This document shows positions 9,296 through 20,943 of a stretch of 64,000 nt of DNA, in pieces. The position numbers and the translations under genes are program-made. The notes beneath the pieces were generated by a model that saw only the letters and a list, made by a program, of their open reading frames with translations, searched no databases and was not told the origin of the DNA. Position 1 is the stretch's first letter. The number at the start of each line of letters is the position of its first letter. The DNA is from Cytidiella melzeri (taxonomy: Eukaryota > Basidiomycota > Agaricomycetes > Polyporales > Irpicaceae), in contig JABYQR010000044.1 of NCBI GenBank assembly GCA_022592445.1, positions 1 through 64,000 on the forward strand. The letters run 5' to 3'.

Positions 9296-12200
9296 TCACT
9301 GAACATTTTGTCGCTGCCGTTGCTTGCCTTCATCGTCGTCAAACGAGCCCATGCGCAAGAACCTGGAAAGCACTTCCTCCGACCCACGCTTGAAGACATC
9401 GACGCCGCGTGCAGGGTCCCACACACGAGAGCCTGTCCTGGAGCGACCCTCGACTGGAGTGTCACCAGGGGTGGAGATAGATTCGTTCGTAGCTGATGGG
9501 GAAGGTGCGACATACGTATCCGCTGACGGTGCGCGTTGCAAGGATGGTACGAAGGGAGAGGTGAGCGAGGACATGCGAGAATGTCTGGGAGACGGGGTGG
9601 ACTGAGCCAGCTTCGTTCTACTCCCTGTGGCTACCACGGGGGAGTGTGCTCGAGACGAATTAGGCACTGAAGACGTAGAAACTCTGCGGGGAGTACCAGG
9701 AGGACGAGGTGATCCCGTCGAACGCGACAGTCCAAGTTGCGGCGAAGCTGTCGGATGGAACGAAACACTACCTCGAGGAGACTGTACGACAGGGGATTGT
9801 GATTGCCCTTTCGACACTTGCAGTATGGGTGGATTAGGTGCCCTGACAGGCGAGGTTGCCAAAGGCGACGAAATCCGCGGTGGAGACGGACTTTTTGCAG
9901 GCGACGCAACTCCACGAGGCGAGTGCAGTCTGGGTGGCGAATACGTGCCAGGTGAGCCCAGTGTAGCCGGAGACCGCAAACCCGTCGGAGATGCCATAGA
10001 CGGGAACGGCATGCCAGATCTCGCAAACGTATTTACCAACGGAGTGCCAACAACCTGCTCAGGCTCAGTCATGAAATCGCGAGGGACCGCAGACGGCATC
10101 AGCGTAGAGCCAGGCGCGTACGGGGTGCCCTGCTGCCACTGCCGCCTGAGTCCCTGACTGGCCCTCTTGAGCGCCTCCGCCGCATGAGGCGCTGGTGCAG
10201 CGGACGGAGCTGCAGACGTCGAAGGGTCAGGTGTAGCTGCAAGCTCCGCAAGAGCCGTCTCACCCCCGACGGCGACAGATACTCGTCTAAGGTCTCCATC
10301 GGCCTTGATAATCTCCACTTGAACGTCCTTGTCATTTGTTTGCGGGGAGGCTTGCACACCGCGAGTTCTATACTGCTTCTTACTCTTGCTCGTCGTCTCT
10401 CGCCGCTTAGATGGGCCTCCCCCGCCACCGCGTCCTTTCTGTGTCGACTCTGACTGATGCTCCTCTTCGCTGTCGTCCTCGTCTTCATCATCTCCATCCA
10501 TACTACTGGCGTCATGCCTATCCTGCAGATCCTTCTCCCTCTGCTCTCTCCACTGCTTTCGCCAATTATCATCCGCTGGGGGTGGAGGCGGAGTCATGAA
10601 CAAGTGCGGGAAAATCTTTGGACTGCCTGCCAACTTTGATGCGTACTTCTGGATGCTCGGCACGGTATCCCACGCGTTCGAGAATCCTACACCCCACGGT
10701 ATACCTTGGACCGGCGAAGACGGGACGTGTGTTACCGCATGCACCTGCAGGGGAAGAGGAGCAGGGGGCGTCGAGACAGGCGAAGACGTTCGCTCGGACT
10801 CTATGTAGGTTGCTGCCGCAGGTGAATCTGAGCTTGGGAACACTCGTCGAGGGATGTGACGTGGCTTTTCTTCCCACGGGAACACAGCGTGCACCTTGCT
10901 CTTATCCGGAACAGGCGGTGACAAGGCGCCTTCTGTGTTGTGCGATTGCTCGGCGTACCCGAGTACGTTGGCATATTGCCCTTCGCGAATAAGTTGTTCG
11001 GGGATAATGGGTGGAGGGGGTGGACGGAAAAAGACGTCTGCGCGGCCGTCACAATCAGGTGAAGGGGATGACTGGTGAGTAGCGTCGTGAGGCTGATCCC
11101 AAACGTTGGTAAAGTACGTGTCTTCGGGGAAGGCAGAAATCGGGGGTAATTGTTTCGGAGGAGGCTCAATGGCGGGATTCCAAATCGATTTAGGAGGTGA
11201 ACTGGGCCGTGGCGGAGGTGGACGACTATGCTGATGCGGCTGGTGGTGCTGATGTTCGTGCATCCGTACAGGGTCAGGGCGAAAGTGGACATGCTGCTCA
11301 CTTTGAGGATAATGATGCTGACGCTGTCCGTGAGAGCGACTAGGTTCATGGTCGCGCTGACTTTCACGATGTCGTGCGTGATTACTCCCAAAAGTGCCCT
11401 GGGTAGGAGTATTCTCACCCGATAGGCTCTGAGGCTCAGGATGAGAATGACGAGGTTGACAACGATAGTCCTGCCGGGATGGCGTTGTGTCGCCTCGAGG
11501 TCGTTGCTGGCTGTCCTGCCTGCCATGTCCCTGATAAAACCGCTCTATCGAGTGCTGGGCACCGCTATGCTGTACCTGTTCCTTCGCCCTTTGCTCTACA
11601 CGATGATCGCCTGAAGCACGTTGCTGATGCTGATGCTGATGCTGGATATGATGATGCTGCCCGCTCTGAGGATGTGTATGATGATGCTCATGCCGAGGAA
11701 ACTGCTGTGACTGTTGCTGATGCTGCTGATGCTGTTGATGACGTGCGACGGAAGGAGAATACCAAGACGTAGGATGCGTAGGACTGTCTGATTCTGATGA
11801 ATCCTGAGGATATTGCTGTATATGCTTGAACGGGATTCTGTGAGGCTGCTGCTGATAGGGCTGTGCGTGGTCGTGCTCGTGCTGAGAGTGTGAAACTACG
11901 TTATACTCAGGCCCAGGTTCACTCTGGGTCTGAGGATGGTAAAAAACCTGTAGGCTATTGTTTAAGTGGGCAGCGCGCTGCTGTTGTCCGGAGCCTGAGC
12001 CAGAAGGCGGTCCGTAGTATGGTGTAGGCGTAGCAGTAGGTGGCAGAGAGTGGCCATGCATATATGGTGCATTGGGTACCTCGTGAGGGGCTGGCGTCGG
12101 GGGCATCGGACGGGCAAAGTACTCCGAATCGGCAGCGGGAGTGTGTGTATGCGATGACTCAAAAGTCGTTGCGACTCCTTCTTGCTGCTCCATGGTATCC

Positions 12201-13605
12201 CGACTGTGGTGTCCTCGAGCGGTGTTGAGTTCCGGGTCAGGAAGCTTCTGCGGACGCATGAGATCTACTCGACCATCCAATGGCATTGACACATATTCGC
12301 CGTGGCTCGAGCTAGAGCTCAAGGAGCTCGATGACGAGCGAGAAATCGTATTCAAACCCTCAATGGCGGCCTTTCGCAAGTCGTCAAGTCCTAACGCATA
12401 GCCAGATCCAGAAGCAGGCAGAGCGCCTGCCGCAGGGAACTCGGCACCAAGGGAAGTTCCATCATCCCAGACGGAGGAATATGTCGGGATCGAAAACTCA
12501 TTCTTTGGAAATGTGGGTTCCTGACGATAGTGCGTGTCGTAAACATCGTACCACCGGTCCACCAGAGCCTCGTAGTTATACACGCTTGTAGCGCCGTTCT
12601 GAGAATTGGCTTCGGGGCGCTTAATCCCAGGTGAGCGATACAGCAATCCTTTCCAAGGCTTTTCCTTTCCAATAAAGTGAATCGCCGCAATACCTGAGCC
12701 GAAACGTTCGTATGCAGGAGCATAGCTGGACTCGCAGAGCCATAAGCAATGTTATTCCATGGAACATGAGTGATAGGTGGGAACTCACGTGTAAGCTGCG
12801 GTGGGTGTGGTATTGTACACGAAGCTCAGCCTGTTCCAATCCGAGCCCCTCCACTCGTTCAATAGACCTTGGTCTCCTCCATCCCAACTTCCCTTGGTTT
12901 TCTGCAGCTTTATGAGCTCGTCAAACTTGTCCTGCCCGGGTGAAAGAACTAGCACGCCCGAGTTGAATATGTCCGGCCATCCCACATCTGGTACTGCTGA
13001 AAATTCGTGCGGCAAAGTGAATAGATGCGACATAGGCCGTATAGGAAGTACGTCGGCATCCAAGAATATCACTTTCGAGTATTGTGTTAAACGAAATGTA
13101 TGCAACTTCGTGAGAACGGTGCTAAGGTCAGGACGACCTAAGGAGATATAGCATATAGTCAGTCAATGGGTCGAGGGAGGTCGCCAACGAGACATTCCAC
13201 GGAACACATTGTATGCAACAGCGGTGGCTCAGAAGTGTCTTCGTGGCTCAAAGTATTCAACCACGTCGGAAGGAGTGCGAGGCGAGCATGCTACTCCGCT
13301 GCGCCATTGGGGAAGCACTGGTGCGAGTGTAACGGCTACGGCTACTCACCAAGCAAACGCAAGTTCATCTCGTCTTCCTGTTCTATAATCTCCACCCCAA
13401 CGACGACATTAAAAGTCCCCCGCAAAAGCTTTATAGACGCAACATCCACGGTCTCCGGGGTGACCAGACATACTGTCTGGAAGTCGACCTCGGGAGGCGT
13501 AGGCGGCGTCGGGTGCAAGTCCTTCAGGGCCGCGACGAGAGCTAGAGCTCCAGGCAGGTAAGAATCGGAGGTTAAGAGGGTTACAAAGGCATAAGGAGCG
13601 GCCAT
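9296..13605 (-). CDS. Glycogenin (self-glucosylating, GT8) with very long tail
   Basis: Exons 13605-13350, 13137-12789 and 12725-9296 give 1,344 aa. Glycogenin primes glycogen synthesis by glucosylating its own tyrosine with UDP-glucose. The GT8 domain (about residues 1-260) shows the start MAAPYAFVTLLTSDSYLPGA, FLDADVLP (DxD at 112-114), NSGVLV, GGDQGLLN and IHFIGKEKPW. Tyr201 in AAYTYAPAY aligns with the rabbit Tyr195 acceptor. After about residue 300 the chain is low-complexity, with a His/Gln tract encoded near 11590-11760 and Ser/Pro-rich stretches. The last 50 residues carry WDPARGVDVFKRG...EVLSRFLRMGSF, which looks like the conserved C-terminal glycogen-synthase-binding motif. Animal glycogenin is about 350 aa, so about 1,000 residues are extra. 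The single 3.4-kb last exon is unusual among these intron-rich genes. Confidence 0.93.
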
Positions 13606-14930
13606 CTGACGCAAAGCGTCGTCGAAGAGAGAACGAGAACCGGGGACGAGGGGTCGTCGTGCACGTCGGTGAGCAACCCAGTTGAATCGGACTCGGGAAG
13701 AAATTCCGCCAAAATGATAACAAGCGCTGGTGAATATCTGACCGGCCCGCGTGCAATCAGACGCCCACTGAGATCTGGTCTCGCGTCATAATTACGTACA
13801 GCAGCACTAACAGCCCAATACGGCATACAAGTTCTGTTGTGAACGAACCAAAGTTGTCTCTCATGTGGACACAGTATTCGAGCTGATACCAGTTGACTAC
13901 CCCAGTGCAGCGTGAATATTTGGCATCAGCATATTCTGCCAGAGACAATGTTATGTATACATTGATGGAATTGTAGATAAGGAAATATCGTCATTACTGA
14001 CAAGCTTCCGCAGCTCCAAGAAACTAGGTTGGGAGACTTCGTATCAAACTCAGATATGCCGAGAAATATACTTTATCTGCTCGGGCTCAGTAAGAAGTCG
14101 TGGCCAACGTCGTTGAATAACAGCGTGCCAAACCATCCACACACTTGTCTAGGTCGCTGACTTCAACATGCACATACCATCTACAAACAATGCAGCAGTA
14201 TTGTTTCAAGGGAGGGGAACTCGGCTACAGGGCCGTTATATTCTGTGAGCATGCTCAGGTAAATGTAATCTTCCCACATAATTAAGAAACGCGCGACTAC
14301 ACGGGGTAAGCTACTTGTAAATGATGAGAGTCGGATTCATTGTGTAGCCTATGAGTACCCGGCACTGTACGTAGATTTACCGACGTAAAATGTACGTTGT
14401 GACGGTGACTCTTGCCAACGGACATGTCATATGCCTGCGCTAGGTCAAGCGATATCAATAATGCAATTCCATAGAATCTGAGTCAGATCACACCGGTGCG
14501 CAGAAGAGTGTTCACATGTGTGCAGTCCAACCGTTGAACCCTCTGGAGGCCTATGTAGGCTTCCAGTGGAGATATTTCCGAGTCGAGGCCCTGGCAGGAT
14601 TCATAGAGACAGGTAGGGCTTCGCACGCAGGTGGCCCTTGTTCTCTCGCAGCAAGTAGTGGGGGCTTTCAGCCTCAACAACATCCTGCACAGCTACTAAT
14701 TGTGTGACGAGCGCACTATGTGATCAAGTAATAGCCGCACCGCCCGAGTCCTCGGATGAAGTACGTTCGGTAAGCGCCGTATTGTCCAAATCAGGAAGTC
14801 AGTGACATCAAACCTCTGCCGCCATCCGAAGTGCGACCCATACCTCTCTCTTCATACCTTTCGCTCACGGCATACCGCTCGTGAATCTACGCAACATGTC
14901 TCACAGCTAATTTTGTCTACAAATTCAAGT
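13606..14930. other. Large intergenic gap, no gene recognised
   Basis: This 1.3-kb region lies between divergent glycogenin (-) and the ADCK2-type kinase (+). It has only short frames without codon-like composition or recognisable motifs. No tRNA fold or repeat was found by eye. Confidence 0.4.
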
Positions 14931-17306
14931 ATGCGTGCCCGCTTCAAGGTCTTGCCCCCTGGTATCCGGCACACCGTTCTCTCTCATCTCTCGCCGTCGC
15001 TCCGAAATTCTCCCTGCAAGTCCTTCTTATGGTCTACTAGATTGCACTCGACTCTTCAGAACAATGCGCGAAGACCAAGTTATATACGGAGCTACTTGTG
15101 GGCCTTGCCAGTAGCAGGTGGTCTAGTCCTGTACCTCTTGCCGAAACCGCAGTCAATCTTTCCAGCACTTCTCGCTTCACCGACAATAATACCTTGTAAT
15201 GAAGAACGCACACCACTTCCAGAGCTTACCATCAATTCTCCTTACGAGCCCAAACGCTCTATCATCTCACTTCTCTCAACACTGCTGCGGGACAAGATAT
15301 GGGAACCAATCCTGACTGCTCGGAGGTTCATACATCTCTTGTATCTCTTTCTTCCGGTGCTCTTGTCGGCGCCGATGCTGCTCGTAGGGGAGCCTTCGCG
15401 CTCTCTCGGTGGCGACAGATGGGGTGCGGTTTGGTGGTACGGCTTTCTGACTACGCAGATGCAGCGAGCAGGTCCTACGTTTGTGAAGGTGCGTAAGCCT
15501 TGGTCCCATAACGACTTATGCTGAGTCATTTTCAGCTTGCACAATGGGCAGCTTCTCGCGCAGACTTGTTTCCAGCTTTGCTATGCGAACGTCTCGGAGC
15601 GCTACATTCTCGAGGAAAGGCACACTCATTCAGACACACGAGGAGAGTCATCGAACGCGTCTTTGAGAAACCTTTTCGTGAGGTATTTGAGGAGTTTGAC
15701 GAGACCCCCATCGGAACAGGAGCAATCGCTCAGGTTTGTTCGCTTTACATCAATCATGAACTTGTGTTGATGAAAGACTTGCAGGTGTATAGAGCTACTC
15801 TAAAACATGACTTAATACCCCCGTCACACTTGCCAAACCGCCAGGTCCGCACATCTGGTATACCTCTCCGACCAGCGATTTTGCAGCCGCCGCCTGTTGC
15901 GCCCACGAATGCCGTTGCCATCAAAATTTTGCACCCAAAGGTCGACAAGATAATCCGTCGTGATCTGCGTATCATGTCCTTCTTTGCGCATGCACTCACA
16001 TGGATTCCTGGTGTACAGTGGCTTTCGTTGCCTGAGGAGGTGGATGTGTTTGGGAAGATGATGCACGAGCAGCTAGACTTGCGGAACGAGGCGAGAAATT
16101 TAGAAGAGTTTGAGAAGAACTTTTCTCCTCGCAGGCTGCCTGTGATGTTCCCACTTCCGCTGCAGAATTTCAGCACGAAGGACGTCCTGATCGAGGAGTA
16201 TCAGAACGCGCTTTCTCTGGAAGACTTTATCCGGAATGGCGCTGGTCCGTATAGCGATGTTCTCGCAGAAGTGGGGCTCGATGCATTCCTAGTGAGTCGA
16301 GTGCTTTAATCACTCTCTTGCTCTGACGATTTCCAATAGAACATGCTCCTACTTGACAACTTTGTACATTCCGACCTGCACCCAGGAAACGTCATGATCA
16401 AATTCTCGAAACCGCTTTCCACCAGCGTTCTCCTCAAGAACGCATGGGACTCCTTGTTCCATTCGAAGATAAAGCCAAATTTCTCGGACGAAGCTGCCGC
16501 CCCTCCGCATACTGTAGACCCTACCACCGACTCGATCGTAGACGAGCTACGTGCATTGAAACGAAATCCACCCGCATGGCGCGACGCCCTAGACAAGATA
16601 CACACAGAAGGCTACCTCCCAGAAATAGTCTTCATCGATGCAGGATTGGTCACAACCCTCGACACCAGCAACCGCACCAATTTCCTCGACCTCTTTCGTG
16701 CCATCGCCGAATTCGACGGGTATCGCGCCGGTCAGCTCATGGTCTCCCGCTGCCGCACGCCTGAGCTCGCTGTCGACCCCGAGACGTTCGCGTTGAAGAT
16801 GCAGCACGTCGTGTTGAACGTCAAACGCAAGACGTTCTCACTTGGCCAGATCAAGATTTCCGACATCTTGCATTCTGTACTCATGGCCGTGCGAGAGCAT
16901 CATGTCAAGATGGAGGCTGACTTTGTGAACACCGTCATTTCGGTCTTGCTGTTGGAAGGTATAGGGAGGCAGTTGGACCCTGGCTTGGACCTGTTCAAGA
17001 GCGCGTTGCCGATTTTGAGGCAGCTAGGTAGGCAAATGGGTACTCAGGAGAATATGAAGCAGATGGAGCGGAGGAATATCGGGGCGTTCTTGAAGGTTTG
17101 TGATATCACGTCTGCACCATCGCTCGTGTTTCTTTGCGCTGAATATTGAACCACTGTAGGTATGGGTGTATATGGAGGCGCGTGAGCTGGCTTCCTCTGC
17201 TCTTGTAGATGCGGACGAGCTTGTTCGTTATGACTGGTGCGTATGGCTTACTGCATACAGGAGATACCGACTAATCGAGATTTGAAGGTTGACCCCTGCA
17301 ATTTGA
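14931..17306 (+). CDS. ADCK2-type UbiB/ABC1 atypical kinase (mitochondrial)
   Basis: Exons 14931-15488, 15536-15733, 15785-16291, 16340-17095, 17160-17236 and 17288-17306 give 704 aa. The N-terminus is basic and Ser/Arg-rich, as expected for a mitochondrial presequence, and is followed by hydrophobic stretches (about residues 60-80 and 130-150). Kinase-like signatures: KLAQWAASR (KxGQ-motif position, residues 186-189), PIGTGAIAQVYRA (Ala-rich nucleotide loop), AVAIKILHP (Lys), HSDLHPGN (catalytic loop, 431-438) and VFIDAGLV (metal-binding, near 520). UbiB proteins control coenzyme Q biosynthesis or distribution. The Gly of KxGQ is replaced by Ala. A broken copy of exons 3-5 lies at 40840-41744 in the duplicated block. 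Confidence 0.92.
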
Positions 17307-17601
17307 CATACTCGTACCTTCTCCGATAAACAATACCTGTGTCTTCCATTAGTATATCCTTCACAATCAGCAGCTGTATAGCATAGACATCACATTGTTT
17401 GATACTTCACTCGGTTTTCAAAAAGAGTTGCAGAATTCCAGTCAAAAAGGGTGGAGAATTGTGACAGGCACAAGAATTACGAGTCATAGTATTAGGGTAT
17501 TGATACAAGATGGTATAAATGAGTCATAACGGCATGGGTGTACAAACTGCTAGTCACAAGAAAGTTCATGTCGTCTCGAGCTGCAGCGCTGACATCAACT
17601 C
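17307..17601. other. Convergent 3' region
   Basis: This lies between ADCK2 (+) and the PY-protein copy A (-). From about 17520 on it is recognisably similar, in inverted orientation, to 32700-32850 downstream of copy B, so it marks the edge of the duplicated block. Confidence 0.5.
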
Positions 17602-18223
17602 CTAGATGCTGTCCCCAGGCATCAGACCAGGAGAGGAAGATCTGTAAAATGATCAACAAGAGTTCAGATAGAAAAACCAGGGATTACTAACTTCAAGGTT
17701 GTGTACACCCATAAGCTAACACTTGCCACGAGGCAGAGCGTGAAGAGGATGGTGATTATCTGGCATGTCACTGGCTAAGTGCATTGTCAGGGTCAAACTG
17801 AATGTATGGGTTGAAGAGATTCACCTCTATGGCAGGTATGGTAGGCAGTCTAAGCCCTGGAAGATACAACTCTGTACCAGCGCCACTGCGGAAAAACAGT
17901 GATTGGCGATCTGCGTTGCCGGTCTCGCGCTCAACTCCTCCGTGCAGGTCGGGGGTGGTCCCAGGGTTGCCCGTGAGAGGTGGTGGATCTGGGCTGGGAT
18001 GCGCGAGCTGCATATCTTGGCGTTCAGGGACAATCTCGGGGACAATGCTGCCAGTGGAGGGTTGTGTCGGTGTCGACATGTAGGAGATCTCATGGTCAAA
18101 CAGAATTGTAGAATTGGGTGTGGGTGTATAGGGCGGAGGGGGTAATAATGGTTGGTAAAGCCCTGACTCTAGGGTGTTCAGGTTGAAGGGGGTATTTTTT
18201 GTAGTCGGCATTCTGGTCGGCAT
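17602..18223 (-). CDS. Small PY-motif tail-anchored protein, copy A
   Basis: Exons 18223-17825, 17759-17692 and 17641-17602 give 168 aa (start 18223; a second ATG at 18211). The N-terminal part is Pro/Thr-rich with LLPPPPYTPTP (PPxY). A conserved middle block reads RQSLFF...GTELYLPGLRLPTIPAIE. Exon 2 encodes one hydrophobic helix (ITILFTLCLVASVSLWVY) and exon 3 a short tail SSSPGLMPGDSI. The layout suggests a tail-anchored membrane protein that could recruit a WW-domain ubiquitin ligase. Two paralogs exist in the window (32177-32738 and 40054-40612) with the same exon phases. No known family is recognised. The splice model is supported because all three copies keep the same intron positions. 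Confidence 0.65.
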
Positions 18224-18429
18224 TCTGGTGAGTGGCTGACATTGGATGGACACCAATGCAGCCAACCGGACCTATATACGAGCACACATAGGGGTGTCCT
18301 GTTTTGGACGATCCACTATTTGACGATCGGACAGCTTTCATAGTATGAGTAGGGATTTGCCATATTATGTACATGAGAGCGTACACAGTAGTATTGAAAC
18401 AAATGCAAAGATATGCCCATGATCAGCCA

Positions 18430-19955
18430 GTATGTTTGCTCATCCTTCATCAGCCCTTCCCGCTCATGCCCAGATACATCGTAATGGGGATCTGGTCTGC
18501 GCTGTCGCTTCGCGGGATCCACGTCGTCCCTCAGTTCTTGCGCGTCTTCGCCTCAGATCTCGAACACTGCTGCGTCGATTTGGGGCCGGGGCGCATCCGA
18601 CAAGGCGTAGCTGTATCATCATCGTCACATTGATACAATCCTTCTGCTTCAGGATGCCGTTCGAGTGCTCCATGCCATAGTCCTCGGTGTCCTATTGTCC
18701 TGAGCGAGCTCGTCAAGCATAGCTAGCGTGAATACACCTGTCGTCACTCAGAGTAAATTCAGAGAACACAGAGATAACTGTTGTTGGGAGTCTTTCGCCA
18801 GAGGTATGCGATGGTCATCAAATCCATGATGGACAGGAGGGAAAAAACCGTCAAGAGGCCAGCACTGTACCCTCCTGGATCTTGCGCCGTAATCTGCATA
18901 AAGACAAGTCAGTAGGTGAAAAACCTTTGACCGCCCGAGAGTTCACAGACTTTCAGAAAGTCGACTTGATAATGTCATCGACTACACGACGAAGAAAATG
19001 ACGACCATGAGGACCCGCATTATCAGGATCCGGCGCAACCATCTCGGCACTGCAAGTTAATGCTGCTCGCGGACCGCGAGTTGAAGAATTGTAGCTAGAT
19101 CTAATATGTCAGTAAAAAAAAAGCGGTACGACGTACGCGAAGACACTTGCCGTTCAAATAATACATTATCCAAAGAAGGAGACCGCTAAGGGTGGACACC
19201 AGCGGATTATGAACACAAGCAAGTCAAATGCTGAGGTGGAGTCCAGCTCCATCTCGACGATGCCAATAGCATATAGTACTGTGTAACGTCAATAGAGTGC
19301 ACTGCAATATGCTCAGATGAGTGTGCTCACCTCCGAAGACAAAGTGCGCGACAGCGAATAGCGGACCTCGAAGCATCGTTCTACCAAGCGACTCTCGCAT
19401 GACGCTGAGACCGAGTCAGACGACAAGAACCAAGAAGAAGGATCCCGCGTTACGGCCGGCGTCCATGGCAACTTGGTTGACATGAGCGACGTTGCTGACG
19501 AGATCCCAACTTTGCTTACCGACAATGAGAAACACGGTAGATGTCGTGCCTTTGCCATGTGCGTTGAATAAACAGTAGTACGTTAGTCGGTACCGTTACC
19601 AAACGCGTTGAATTGAGATGTGCAGATACTTTACCAAATTCGCTATCATTTCGACGATGAGGGAGCCCAAGAAAGTCGAGAGGTACAACTGTTCTCTGTG
19701 ATCAGAATGAAGCGACTGTCGCGCTAGAGTAACACTCACCTGAACCTGTAGAAGGCGTTGCATGTCGCGATAGCATTGCACACCCCAAAGAGCGCCAAGG
19801 ATAGTGTACACTGTGAACAAGGCGGCGGTACAGAACTACGAAGCATTGGCCTGACCTTGACCTTTGATAGCCGACAGCTGCGAGTTGTGCAGGGGACCTT
19901 TGTAAGGGGACAATTCCGCCGTAGCCTTGGATGCAACTCGGTGACGCTTGTAACC
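18430..19955 (-). pseudogene. Broken copy of the PTM1/GPR107-like gene
   Basis: The reverse strand matches 30440-32040 of the intact gene from exon 4 to the C-terminal tail. Examples are the exon-5 stretch around 19780-19840 (YTILGALWGVQCYRDMQ) and the end around 18430-18520 (DPAKRQRRPDPHYDVSG). The 5' part (exons 1-3) is missing, frames shift several times, and the stop region is altered. The copy ends abruptly near 19955, where fructosamine-kinase sequence begins. It precedes PY-protein copy A exactly as the intact gene precedes copy B. Confidence 0.85.
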
Positions 19956-19959
19956 AGTA

Positions 19960-20380
19960 CATGTTCACTTACTCACATCTCAGAGTCGTCCCGTCCCTCC
20001 TTGGCCCGCTTGACATACAACCAGTGTTGCTTCACGAAGATGTTCGGGTGTGGCTTCTCATGTCTTTCCATTTTGCTGAATTCTTGGCCTGTGCTTGTAG
20101 GGCTTTGAAACACTGGGACAAACACTGAAGCTGGTGACCTAATTATCTTCGACGTGTCATTTTGCTTGACGAGGCAGAGTCAGCTACTGTTCAAAGAGAC
20201 GTGACGTTGAGAACACTCACCTTATTGAGAGTATGCCATTGCCCGCATATTTGGCTTCAATGTCGTTCTTTATCACGTACGCGTACTGAAATACAAATTT
20301 GAGTTCCGCAGTGATTTGTATGAGCTGAATCAATAACGTTGCTCCGAAATCATGCAGGAAATTCGTCGGCAAAGATGGAG
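19960..20380 (+). pseudogene. Broken 3' part of fructosamine kinase gene
   Basis: This matches exons 2-5 of the intact kinase gene at 42490-43628 in the opposite orientation. The clearest piece is GPLDIQPVLLHEDV at about 19990-20045, where the HGDLW motif of the intact gene has become HEDVR. Intron sequences are retained, so it is not a retrocopy. Frames are interrupted and exon 1 is missing. Confidence 0.8.
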
Positions 20381-20384
20381 GCTT

Positions 20385-20730
20385 ATCTGGCTACAAATGG
20401 AAAAATCCTTCTGAATTGACCTGCAACGAGTTCGTCAGCGACCGCCGACGACCACCTCGTTTGTAGTCCTCATTGCCAGGTCTCACACCCTCGCCTTCAG
20501 GTTGTCCTGCTTTGGTCCCTGTAGCTTGCTCTGCTGTCTGTTTGGAAGTCGCTGTGCTGTACCTGCAACTGTCACACCTGCGCACCCCTCAAGATTTGCG
20601 CAGGTGTGACGGCCCATTTAGTTCTTGAGTCAAGAACTAAATAGGCCGTCGACAATGTGATTTCTGGTGTGCTGCTTTGTCTCCCCTTGCAAGTGGTTTC
20701 GCGTGCTAATACCAGTATCTCCGATTAGCA
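20385..20730 (+). repeat. Copy of the RPB2 upstream region
   Basis: This is similar, in inverse orientation, to 39571-39850 upstream of intact RPB2 and to 42034-42270. Shared blocks include the motif GTGTGCTSCTTTGTCTCCCC about 70 bp before the ATG and the GCGCAGGTGTGA block about 150 bp before it. In this copy the region is interrupted by a foldback palindrome. Confidence 0.75.
20571..20650. repeat. Two adjacent inverted repeats (foldback)
   Basis: A perfect 14-bp inverted repeat (GTCACACCTGCGCA at 20571-20584, complement at 20597-20610) abuts a near-perfect 43-bp palindrome at 20608-20650. The second has 20-bp-plus arms, one mismatch and a 1-nt centre at 20629. The other two copies of this region lack the insertion. 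Confidence 0.85.
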
Positions 20731-20943
20731 ATGGGCTTTGTTCAACGTAGTGCCGCGTACGCGTACGCCGATACAGGAAACGACTTTGAGGAAGAAAAAG
20801 ACGATGAGACCGAGGAGACTACAGAGAACAACTGCTGTGCTGTCATTCGCGGCTTCTTCGCGGAAAATGGTCTCGTGCGAAAACAATGCGACTCCTTTGA
20901 CGAAATCGTCTAGAACGTGATGTAGGAGCTTGTAGACGAAAGA
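20731..20943 (+). pseudogene. RPB2 5' fragment, inverted copy
   Basis: From the ATG at 20731 the frame follows the RPB2 N-terminus (AAYAYADTGNDFEEEKDD, then RGFFAENGLVRKQ) for about 60 codons. It then stops at TAG after DEIV. The sequence continues as RPB2-like DNA to ELVDE near 20943 and then switches to cullin sequence. It is a truncated, dead copy of the gene at 35419-39570. Confidence 0.88.

Noticed and set aside
9627..10157. 176-codon plus-strand frame inside glycogenin
   Set aside because: Antisense shadow of the low-complexity Ser/Pro/Gly tail; its composition mirrors the coding strand.
11590..11760. Short repeated triplets resembling a microsatellite or CRISPR-like array
   Set aside because: It is the His/Gln coding tract of glycogenin; units are irregular and there are no spacers.
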